Shown: piece after piece, positions 53,968-64,000 of the stretch
Numbering within the stretch: the first letter of the stretch is position 1
How the letters are laid out: every line of letters starts with the position of its first letter
DNA from: Nitrobacter sp. Nb-311A
GTDB taxonomy: Bacteria > Pseudomonadota > Alphaproteobacteria > Rhizobiales > Xanthobacteraceae
DNA length: 64,000 bases
Direction of reading: 5' to 3'
Assembly (NCBI RefSeq): GCF_000152905.1
Contig: NZ_AAMY01000002.1
Span: 62,001-126,000, forward strand
Notes under the pieces: model-generated
Told to the model about the DNA's origin: nothing
Seen by the model: only the letters and a program-made list of their open reading frames with translations
Databases searched by the model: none
Made by a program: the position numbers and the translations under genes

Positions 53968-54639
53968 TCAACAGCAACGCGAGGCCGCGATCGCGTGCAA
54001 ACGGCTGTGTCCGAGCACATGCGCGGTGAAGTCGGCCGAGAAGATTCTGGCGAACGCCCTGTTTCGAATGCTCAAGCCTCCTGCATAGGCGCCGAACGCC
54101 GGCATCACCATGCGCGCGCCATCGCTGGCGAAACAACGCCGCTCCATCGAATGGCCCCGCGTCGAGACCCGCGCCTTGGGATGCAGATGACCTGCGATTT
54201 CGCCGAACGCGCCTGTCGGTTCATGACGAAACACGATCCCGCCCATCATCAACTCTGTTGCGACAATGCCACCGAGGCCGGAAGGCGGCTCCGGATCATG
54301 ATTGCCCGAGATCCAGATCCAGTGGCGGCGCGCCTGCAAGGTCGACAGCGCCTCGCGATCCCGCGCGCTCAGACGTCCATGAGCGTCGCGATCGTGAAAA
54401 CTGTCGCCGAGCGCGATCACCGTGCGCGGATCGAACCGCCGAATGACGGCGGCGAGCCGCATGAGCGTCGCAATCGTATCATAGGGCGGCAGCAGCACGC
54501 CGCGCATCGCGAAGCTCGATCCCTTTTCCAGATGAAGGTCGGAGACGACGAGCAGGCGCTCCCGTTCCCAGAACAGCGCGCCCGTGAGATCGGCAGCGAA
54601 GCCCGCGCCCGCGACGGTGACGGCGGCAACGCGGATCAT
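53968..54639 (-). CDS. pdeM: Ligase-associated DNA damage response endonuclease PdeM
   Basis: A 223-residue calcineurin-like phosphoesterase of the PdeM group. Metal ligands are seen in VVSDLHLEKGSSF, ALGDSFHDRD, ISGNHDPEP, FRHEPTG and GHLHPKA. It would cut or process DNA ends with the DEXH helicase encoded just upstream. ATG 54639 follows GAGGGAGAGC; the frame extends to 54777 without family match. No ligase or exonuclease of the usual cluster is nearby. Confidence 0.9.
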   Translation of the reverse strand: MIRVAAVTVAGAGFAADLTGALFWERERLLVVSDLHLEKGSSFAMRGVLLPPYDTIATLMRLAAVIRRFDPRTVIALGDSFHDRDAHGRLSARDREALSTLQARRHWIWISGNHDPEPPSGLGGIVATELMMGGIVFRHEPTGAFGEIAGHLHPKARVSTRGHSMERRCFASDGARMVMPAFGAYAGGLSIRNRAFARIFSADFTAHVLGHSRLHAIAASRCC

Positions 54640-54706
54640 CTGCTCTCCCTCTCCCTCGTGGGGAGGGGACGCGCCACGCGCGCGGCAATCCCAATTCGGC
54701 ATCAGC

Positions 54707-57277
54707 TCACGTTCCCATCGCCTCGCGAACCAGTTGCGCGGCGGCTTCGGCCAGCAATTCGTCCGACGCTTCGCCATAGATCGCCTCGCGGCCGATCTCC
54801 AGCATCACGGGCACCGCGAGCGGCGAAATGCGGTCGAGCGGCTTGTGGGTAATCCGGCTCCTGATCCGCGCCAGCATATCGCTGAGGCGACGGATATCCA
54901 GCAGCCCGGCCGCGGCATCCGCCCGCGCCGCGCGCAACAGCACGTGGGCGGGCTGATGCTTGCGTAGCACGTCGTAGACGAGATCGGTGGAGAACAAAAC
55001 CTGCCGCCGGCTTTTTTCCGTACCGGTGAAGCGGCGCGGAATCAGGCCGGAAATGATCGCGCAATTGCGGAAGGTGCGCTTCATCAACGCGGATTCCGCA
55101 AGCCACGCTTCCAGATCGTCGCCCAGCATGTCCGGGTCGAACAAGGCATCGAGATTCAGTCGCCGCTGCCGGATCATCGACGAGGGATCGCCGAGCATCC
55201 AGACCGCCAGCGCATACTCGTTGGCGACGAAGCCGAGCGGCCGCGCTCGCGCGCGCTCCAACCGCCGCGTCAGCAACATGCCGAGAGTCTGGTGCGCAAG
55301 CCGGCCCTCGAAAGGATAGCAGACCAGATAATGCTTGTCGGCGCGTGGAAAAGTTTCGACGATCATCTCACGCGCATGCGGTACGCGTGAAAAATGCGAC
55401 TGTAGCATCAACCATTCGCGCACCTGATCCGGCAGGTCGCCCCATGCGCGCTTGTCATCGAGCAGATTGCGGACGCGTTCGGCTAGATAGGTCGAAAGCG
55501 GAAACTTGCCGCCCATGTAGGACGGCACCTTCGGGTTCTCGTCGTTGGCGCGTGAAACATAGACCTGATCCTCGACCAGCGCTTCAAAGCGCACGATCTC
55601 GCCGCCGAATACAAAGGTGTCGCCGGAAACCAGGCCTTCGATGAAATACTCCTCGATCTCACCCAATATCCGGCCGCTGCGTGCGATAGCACCGGTCGAA
55701 CCGGAACCACCGTGCCGCGACCGTACCAGCCTCACCTTCAGCATCGCCTCCTCGACGATGGTGCCGACGTTGAGGCGGTAGCTTTGCCGCGCGCGCGGAT
55801 GGGCGACGCGCCAGCGCCCCTCTTGATCCTGCCTGATGCGGGCGAAACGCTCGTAGCTCTTCAGCGCATAGCCGCCGGTGGCGACGAAATCGATCACGCC
55901 GTCGAAGTCGGCGCGCGTCAGCGCCGCATAGGGCGCTGCGGTCCGCACCTCGTCATAAAGCTCCTCGGCATGGAACGGCCCGCCGCAGGCGCAGCCCATC
56001 ACATGCTGCGCAAGAACGTCGAGCGCGCCCGTGCGCAACGGCGGCGTGTCCTGCGCATTTTCGTTGACCGCATCGATGGCGGCGCGGCATTCCAGCACCT
56101 CGAATCGATTAGCCGGCACCAGAACCGCGCGCGAGGCTTCGTCAAGACGGTGGTTGGCGCGGCCGATCCGCTGCATCAGCCGCGAGGCGCCCTTGGGCGC
56201 GCCGATGTTGATGACGAGATCGACGTCGCCCCAATCGACGCCGAGATCGAGCGAGGAGGTACAGACCACTCCGCGCAGCCGGCCGGCCGTCATCGCCTGT
56301 TCCACCTTGCGGCGCTGCGCGACATCGAGCGAGCCGTGATGCAGCGCGATGGCGAGACCGTCGTCATTGATACGCCAGAGATCCTGGAACAACATCTCGG
56401 CCTGGCTCCGGGTGTTGACGAACACCAGCGTAGTCCTGTTGCGCCTGATGAGATCGTAGACCTCGGCCAGCGCATGGCGCGCCGAATGGCCCGCCCACGG
56501 CAGCCGTTCGCTTGTGTCCAGCATTTCGACAATCGGAGCGGCGGCGCCGCCGGCCTCGACGACGTCGGCCGAAACGGTCTTGCCGTCGGGCTGCGGCACC
56601 AGGAACCGCGCCAGCGAGTCCGGATCGGCCACCGTCGCCGACAGGCCGATCGTCCGCATTTGCGGCGCGAGACGCCACAGCCGGGCCAGCGCCAGCGACA
56701 ACAGATCGCCTCGTTTCGAAGTCACCAGCGCATGCAGTTCATCGAGCACCACGCGCTGCAGCGACGCGAACAGGAAGGGCGCATCGTCCGATGCCAGCAA
56801 AAGCGCGATCTGTTCAGGAGTGGTCAGCAGGATGTCCGGCGGATAGCGCCGCTGCCGTTGCCGCCGTGACACCGGCGTGTCGCCGGTTCGGGTCTCGATC
56901 CGGATCGGCAGACCCATCTCCGTGATCGGGATTTCCAGATTGCGGGCGATATCGACCGCGAGCGCTTTCAGCGGAGAAATATAGAGCGTGTGAAGGTGTT
57001 TTCCCTTTCCCGCCCGGGGACAGGGAGACGAGATTTCCACCAGCGTCGGCAGGAACCCGGCCAGCGTCTTGCCCGCGCCGGTGGGCGCGATCAGCAGCGC
57101 CGAACGGCCGGCGCGAGCCTCTCGCAGCAACGCCAACTGGTGCGCGCGCGGCCACCATCGCCGCGCCGCGAACCAGCGCAGAAAGCGGTCGGGCAGCAAG
57201 GACTGTTTTTCGCGATCAGCGATTCCCACGCTGCCAGAGGTAGGCCGTCCCGCCTGTCCGGTCGAGTTCGGATGCAA
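54707..57277 (-). CDS. Ligase-associated DEXH-box helicase (Lhr-like)
   Basis: An 856-residue superfamily 2 helicase. Walker A APTGAGKTLAG, box II DELH in VVLDELHALV, motif III GLSATVAD, motif VI QRIGRANHR, and the Lhr-type winged-helix and DUF4175-like C-terminus. It is the helicase of the bacterial ligase-associated DNA repair cluster (LigD-independent). The gene for PdeM follows 67 bp downstream. Start at 57277 gives a 27-residue leader before the conserved DRFLRWFAARRW; a start nearer to that is possible. Confidence 0.92.
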   Translation of the reverse strand: MHPNSTGQAGRPTSGSVGIADREKQSLLPDRFLRWFAARRWWPRAHQLALLREARAGRSALLIAPTGAGKTLAGFLPTLVEISSPCPRAGKGKHLHTLYISPLKALAVDIARNLEIPITEMGLPIRIETRTGDTPVSRRQRQRRYPPDILLTTPEQIALLLASDDAPFLFASLQRVVLDELHALVTSKRGDLLSLALARLWRLAPQMRTIGLSATVADPDSLARFLVPQPDGKTVSADVVEAGGAAAPIVEMLDTSERLPWAGHSARHALAEVYDLIRRNRTTLVFVNTRSQAEMLFQDLWRINDDGLAIALHHGSLDVAQRRKVEQAMTAGRLRGVVCTSSLDLGVDWGDVDLVINIGAPKGASRLMQRIGRANHRLDEASRAVLVPANRFEVLECRAAIDAVNENAQDTPPLRTGALDVLAQHVMGCACGGPFHAEELYDEVRTAAPYAALTRADFDGVIDFVATGGYALKSYERFARIRQDQEGRWRVAHPRARQSYRLNVGTIVEEAMLKVRLVRSRHGGSGSTGAIARSGRILGEIEEYFIEGLVSGDTFVFGGEIVRFEALVEDQVYVSRANDENPKVPSYMGGKFPLSTYLAERVRNLLDDKRAWGDLPDQVREWLMLQSHFSRVPHAREMIVETFPRADKHYLVCYPFEGRLAHQTLGMLLTRRLERARARPLGFVANEYALAVWMLGDPSSMIRQRRLNLDALFDPDMLGDDLEAWLAESALMKRTFRNCAIISGLIPRRFTGTEKSRRQVLFSTDLVYDVLRKHQPAHVLLRAARADAAAGLLDIRRLSDMLARIRSRITHKPLDRISPLAVPVMLEIGREAIYGEASDELLAEAAAQLVREAMGT

Positions 57278-57517
57278 GGCGCGCGGATCGAGGGCGAATC
57301 AGCGAATACCCGAACTCGTCGGGAGTTTAGCTTCAGTGAGGCCTTCAGACCGCGGACGAGCGGCGACCGGGTCTGGGATCGCCAAGCAAGGCTCTGATTT
57401 ATGTAATATTTCCGCCGTCGCAGCATCATTCCCCGCAGGTGTGACTACCGAACCACAGACAAGTTTCCCTTCAAAGCGTACAGTCTCGGGGTTGTTTGCA
57501 GACGGGGACCATCAATA

Positions 57518-58879
57518 ATGAAAAGAATTCTGCTCGGCGTTCTGCTGGCCAGCACCGCGATGAGCGCCCAGGCGGCGGATCTCGCACCGCGCCCTTACAC
57601 CAAGGCGCCGCCGATGGCCCCGGTCTATGATTGGACGGGCCTTTACCTCGGCGTGAACGCCGGCCTGGGGGTCGGTCGCAATCGCGCCGTGCATGATTTC
57701 GGCCCGCTTGCAATTTCGACGCATCTACAGCCGCTCGGCGCAGTCGGCGGCGGCCAGATCGGCTATAACTGGCAGACCAATTCGTTCTTTGGCCCCATAG
57801 TGTTCGGCGTCGAAGCGGACCTCCAGGGCGCCGACATGACCGACAACCGGACCAACTTTATCGGCGCGCTCCAATACAACCAAAGACTCAACTGGTTCGG
57901 CACGGCGCGCGGCCGCGTCGGTCTGGTCAACGGTCCGATGATGACTTACCTAACCGGTGGTTGGGCTTACGGTAACGTTGGCACCACCGTCATTCAAGGC
58001 GGTGTGCCGTCAGCCTTCGGCGGCGGACGCAGCGGCTGGACCTGGGGCAGCGGCGTCGAAGCAGCGCTCGGCGGCAACTGGACCGGCAAGATCGAGTATC
58101 TTTATCTCGATCTCGGCAATCGCACCGACTTCATCGGCGGCCAGGCGCTGCATTCCGAGCTGCGCGAGAATATCTTCCGCGCCGGCCTGAACTATCGCAT
58201 CGGCGGCCACAGCCCCTACGTACCGATGGTCACCGCAAACTGGAACGGCCTGTATCTCGGCGGCAATTTCGGCGGCGGCGTCGGTCGCAACCGCACCACC
58301 ATCTCCAATCCGGCCGGCAATCTCGCCCAATTCAACCTCGCGCCCAACGGCTTCGTCGGAGGCGGCCAGATCGGCTACAACTGGCAGGCTGGCAACATCG
58401 TCTTTGGCCTCGAAACCGACTTCCAGGGTTCGACCTTGGAAGATAACAAGGCCTGCTTCTTCTGCGTGCCCGGAGCCTCGGTCGATTTCAATTCGAAGCT
58501 ACAGTGGTTTGGCACCGTGCGTGGCCGTCTCGGCTACGCCGTCGGAAACTCGATGTTCTACGCCACCGGCGGTTTCGCCTATGGCAACGTCCAGACCGCG
58601 CTCAACACCCCGCTCAACAATTTCAGCTTCTCCAATACCCGCACCGGTTATGCCGTGGGCGGTGGCATCGAGACGCCGCTTCCCCTGGTGAACCTGTTCG
58701 GCGGGCCCCTATTCGGCCCGAACTGGACCTCAACGACGGAATATCTCTACGTCGACCTCGGCCGCTCGAGCTTCAATATCGGCGGCGGGCCGAACGTGCT
58801 GACGACAGGGGCGCAGGAGCATATCTTCCGCACCGGCCTGAACTATCACTTCAATATGCCGACGGTCGCGCACTACTGA
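57518..58879 (+). CDS. Two-domain outer membrane beta-barrel protein (Omp31-like)
   Basis: A 453-residue outer membrane protein. After a 20-residue signal (MKRILLGVLLASTAMSAQAA) come two tandem barrel domains, from about residue 39 (DWTGLYLGVNAGLGVGRNR) and residue 242 (NWNGLYLGGNFGGGVGRNR), each with GQIGYNWQ, FGVEADLQG/FGLETDFQG, RLNWFGTARGRVG/KLQWFGTVRGRLG and ending NYRIGG or C-terminal FRTGLNYHF. The usual family member has one barrel, so this is a fusion by duplication. A strong terminator follows. Confidence 0.88.
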   Translation: MKRILLGVLLASTAMSAQAADLAPRPYTKAPPMAPVYDWTGLYLGVNAGLGVGRNRAVHDFGPLAISTHLQPLGAVGGGQIGYNWQTNSFFGPIVFGVEADLQGADMTDNRTNFIGALQYNQRLNWFGTARGRVGLVNGPMMTYLTGGWAYGNVGTTVIQGGVPSAFGGGRSGWTWGSGVEAALGGNWTGKIEYLYLDLGNRTDFIGGQALHSELRENIFRAGLNYRIGGHSPYVPMVTANWNGLYLGGNFGGGVGRNRTTISNPAGNLAQFNLAPNGFVGGGQIGYNWQAGNIVFGLETDFQGSTLEDNKACFFCVPGASVDFNSKLQWFGTVRGRLGYAVGNSMFYATGGFAYGNVQTALNTPLNNFSFSNTRTGYAVGGGIETPLPLVNLFGGPLFGPNWTSTTEYLYVDLGRSSFNIGGGPNVLTTGAQEHIFRTGLNYHFNMPTVAHY

Positions 58880-58937
58880 TCGTAACTGCCAGGTATTCCC
58901 AGCCCTGGTCTGGAAACCAAAGTTTGGGGGAGTGGGC

Positions 58938-58972
58938 AAGAAAGCCGCATCGCATCGCGATGCGGCTTTCTT
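58938..58972 (+). terminator. Terminator after the barrel gene
   Basis: A perfect 15-bp stem (AAGAAAGCCGCATCG and complement) with a 5-base loop, ending in a short T-run, 59 bp after the stop. Confidence 0.88.
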
Positions 58973-59190
58973 CATCGATATGTGACCCACGCCCGGCGAT
59001 GGCCGCGCAACACTGCCGGCGGAACCAGCGACGCAATGCGGGGCTGACCGGCTTCCCTCGGCCCGGCCCCGGATCCCAGCGGGATGATCTCGAAATTTCG
59101 TCGCCCGCGACGGGCCGTCGCACTTGCGCGCCCTGATCCGTCATTCCCATGTTCTGGATGTCGGCCATCTCTACAATCTTTCGAGGAAAG

Positions 59191-60114
59191 ATGAATTATT
59201 TTCGCACTGCGATCCTGCTGGCGGGCCTCACGGGCCTGTTCATGGGCGTGGGTTATCTGATCGGCGGCGCCAGCGGCGCGATGATCGCCCTCGTCGTTGC
59301 CGCCGGGACCAATATCTTTGCTTATTGGAACTCCGACCGCATGGTATTGTCGATGTACGGCGCACATGAGGTCGATGCCGGCACCGCGCCCGACCTGCAC
59401 CGGCTGGTAACCGAGCTGGCTGTGCGTGCCGGCCTACCGATGCCGCGGGTGTTCGTGATGGACAATCCGCAGCCTAACGCTTTCGCCACCGGCCGTAATC
59501 CGCAGAATGCCGCCGTGGCGGTGACGACGGGGCTGATGCAATCCTTGAGCCGCGAGGAACTGGCTGGCGTGATCGCGCACGAACTGGCGCACATCAAACA
59601 TCACGACACGTTGCTGATGACCATTACCGCGACCATCGCCGGCGCGATCTCGATGCTGGCGCAGTTCGGCATGTTTTTCGGCGGTAACCGCGACAACAAC
59701 GGGCCCGGCATCATCGGTTCGCTGGCGATGATGATCCTCGCGCCGATCGGAGCCATGCTGGTGCAGATGGCGATCAGCCGCACTCGCGAATACGCCGCCG
59801 ACGAGATGGGCGCGCGCATCTGCGGTCAGCCGATGTGGCTTGCCTCGGCGCTGGCCAGGATCGACAATGCCGCGCATCAGATCCCGAACATGGAGGCGGA
59901 GCGCGCGCCCGCGACCGCGCACATGTTCATCATCAACCCGCTATCGGGCCAGGGCATGGATAATCTGTTTGCTACCCATCCCTCGACCGAAAACCGCATC
60001 GCGGCATTGCAGAAGCTCGCCGGGCAATCCGGCGGCGGCCTTGCGCCCGAGACAACGCCCGCGCCGCGCGGCCCGTGGAACCGCGGAGGGGCGCGCCGTG
60101 GTCCGTGGGGTTAA
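59191..60114 (+). CDS. htpX: Membrane zinc metalloprotease HtpX
   Basis: A 307-residue M48B inner-membrane protease that degrades damaged membrane proteins. HEXXH is [10 protein letters not shown], a third zinc ligand is in [10 protein letters not shown], and there are four TM segments ([76 protein letters not shown]). The frame opens at 59149; ATG 59191 ([12 protein letters not shown]) matches the family and follows GAGGAAAG. C-terminus is Pro/Arg/Gly-rich. Confidence 0.94.
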   Translation: MNYFRTAILLAGLTGLFMGVGYLIGGASGAMIALVVAAGTNIFAYWNSDRMVLSMYGAHEVDAGTAPDLHRLVTELAVRAGLPMPRVFVMDNPQPNAFATGRNPQNAAVAVTTGLMQSLSREELAGVIAHELAHIKHHDTLLMTITATIAGAISMLAQFGMFFGGNRDNNGPGIIGSLAMMILAPIGAMLVQMAISRTREYAADEMGARICGQPMWLASALARIDNAAHQIPNMEAERAPATAHMFIINPLSGQGMDNLFATHPSTENRIAALQKLAGQSGGGLAPETTPAPRGPWNRGGARRGPWG

Positions 60115-60544
60115 GCGGACCTCACGATCCTGACTGCGGGAAAAGCGTGAGGCGCGCCGACGCGCAGGATCGAACAGCCGCATTCACTCGCCAGCCCGCT
60201 CGAAACACCCTCGGAGTTGTCCGGGTAGCAGCGCATCGAGGACGAGAGCCTTTCCGCTTCTGATCGAACGAGAAGCGGGGACTATGATTTTGATTTGACA
60301 CGCTTTCCTTCACGCAAACTGGTATCCATCCCCGGATCAAGCCCGAGGACGCGCTTCGCCGGAAAACGAAATTAGCAAATTGCAAATCGGCGTTTCGGGC
60401 CCGGATCATACCGGAGCTTGCCTCTCGTAAAAAATACTTGGAACCAAAGAGGGGACCAAGGCGTTTTATACCGATTGTGACCGGTATGCGGCGTCATTGG
60501 GATCACCCTTTCCCCCGACCGGCTACCCAACAACCTGTCCATTG
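60115..60544. other. Intergenic stretch with repeat copy E
   Basis: About 430 bp between htpX and the sensor kinase, containing copy E (60246-60370) and the probable promoter of the kinase. TTG and other codons in frame extend the kinase to 60497, but I see no strong start there. Confidence 0.4.
60246..60370 (+). repeat. Two-hairpin interspersed repeat, copy E (with insertion)
   Basis: Same order as copies A and B, but with about 20 extra bases (CATCCCCGGATCAAGCCCGA, near 60328) between the CTGGTATCC block and the end of the second arm. Confidence 0.75.
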
Positions 60545-63364
<2,820 letters not shown>

Positions 63365-63497
63365 TGTCGGCCGCGAAGGGGTTTGGTGCGATACATCCCA
63401 TGAAGATCGCGGCCACGAAGATCGCGGTTTTGCGCGTGGCGTCGTCCGCTCCGTGCCGGGGCGGTGCGAGCGCTCTTGGCCTTAAACTTGGGAATGA

Positions 63498-64000
63498 TCA
63501 CACATTGCCGGTCAGGAACGGATTGCTTACACGCTCGCGGCCAATGGTCGACCCCGGGCCATGTCCGCATATGAAAGCAACGTCATCCCCGAGCGGCAAA
63601 AGCTTGTCGGTAATTGACTTGATCAGCATGGCATGGCTGCCGCCGGGCAAGTCGGTGCGGCCGACGGAACCATTGAACAACACGTCCCCGACATGCGCAA
63701 AGCGCATCTCCGGATTGAAAAAAACCACGCTTCCCGGCGAATGACCGGGACAATGAAGGACATCGAACGTAAGCTGGCCGAGTTCGATCCGGTCGCCTTC
63801 CTCGAGCCAGCGGTCGGGGGTAAAGTTGCGCATTCCGGTCATGCCGTAGTGGCGTCCGCTTTCGACGACATGGTCAAGCAGGAACTTGTCGGCGATATGC
63901 GGCCCCTCGATAGGGACCTTCAATGTGTCACGCAACTCCGCGGCGCCGCCCACATGATCAATATGGCCGTGCGTCAGCCAAATCCGTCCGACGCTCACAT
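63498..64000 (-). CDS. Metallo-beta-lactamase-fold hydrolase (truncated by window edge)
   Basis: C-terminal 167 residues of a MBL-fold hydrolase of the glyoxalase II type. Metal ligands: THGHIDH, HCPGHSPGSVVF, GDVLFNGSVGRTDLPGG and CGHGPGSTIGRER. The upstream part is beyond the window; the GTG near 63998 is internal, not the start. Such proteins hydrolyse thioesters of glutathione or similar; substrate not known here. Confidence 0.9.
   Translation of the reverse strand, partial: VSVGRIWLTHGHIDHVGGAAELRDTLKVPIEGPHIADKFLLDHVVESGRHYGMTGMRNFTPDRWLEEGDRIELGQLTFDVLHCPGHSPGSVVFFNPEMRFAHVGDVLFNGSVGRTDLPGGSHAMLIKSITDKLLPLGDDVAFICGHGPGSTIGRERVSNPFLTGNV

Noticed and set aside
55712-56869. 385-codon frame antisense to the DEXH helicase
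   Set aside because: Arg/His/Gln-rich shadow; helicase motifs lie on the minus strand throughout.

Overview
The window is high-GC alphaproteobacterial chromosome. The order rpsT - dnaA - dnaN - recF - gyrB, a PodJ-like Sel1 protein, a plant-type glutamate-cysteine ligase, a two-domain Omp31-like barrel protein and an interspersed two-hairpin repeat all point to the Bradyrhizobiaceae/Nitrobacteraceae (Nitrobacter, Rhodopseudomonas, Bradyrhizobium or Afipia). The genus cannot be fixed from the sequence alone.

Layout. 1-4.1 kb is chromosome with stress genes: a truncated HtrA/DegP protease, a thioredoxin-fold protein, a small secreted protein, a CBS-pair protein and a SpoIIAA-like protein. 4.15-34.23 kb is foreign DNA made of two tandem integrated elements in one tRNA-Arg(CCG) gene. 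Three copies of the tRNA 3' end (4153-4202, 24271-24315 and the intact gene at 34230-34306) mark the junctions. Each element has its own tyrosine integrase and its own pair of arm-type repeats near both ends. Element 1 (about 20.1 kb) carries the integrase, small DNA-binding proteins, a TOPRIM/DUF927 primase-helicase, an iteron array inside the following gene, a Tat-exported caspase-like protein, two virion-interior proteins, a DUF5681 protein, three coupled small proteins, an HNH nuclease, two Tat-signal proteins, an XRE repressor with two operators, and a two-gene cargo unit with a papain/C39-like protein. It has no recognisable capsid, portal or terminase large subunit. Element 2 (about 10 kb) carries an integrase, an excisionase-like gene overlapping it, a MerR-like protein, a large zinc-finger/PD-(D/E)XK protein between twin hairpins, a lone HK97 major capsid gene, and a replication-initiator-like gene with three 21-bp dyads inside it. 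Both elements look like phage satellites or reduced prophages.

34.3-64 kb is chromosome again: HD-GYP phosphodiesterase, rpsT, a 1.3-kb gap, dnaA, dnaN, recF, gyrB, a PAN-domain protein, gshA, the PodJ-like protein, a TauE/SafE permease with a TIGR02186 partner, the ligase-associated DEXH helicase with PdeM, the barrel protein, HtpX, a hybrid PAS sensor kinase and the start of a metallo-beta-lactamase-fold hydrolase.

The strongest candidates for undescribed biology are the cargo of the two elements: the nuclease-like gene flanked by repeated hairpins (27.6-30.3 kb), the 59-aa plus C39-like pair beside the att site (22.4-24.2 kb) and the exported caspase-like protein (11.6-12.5 kb). Two probable replication origins embedded in coding sequence (10.58-10.77 kb and 33.50-33.59 kb) are equally notable. 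All gene functions are read from motifs; no database search was possible.
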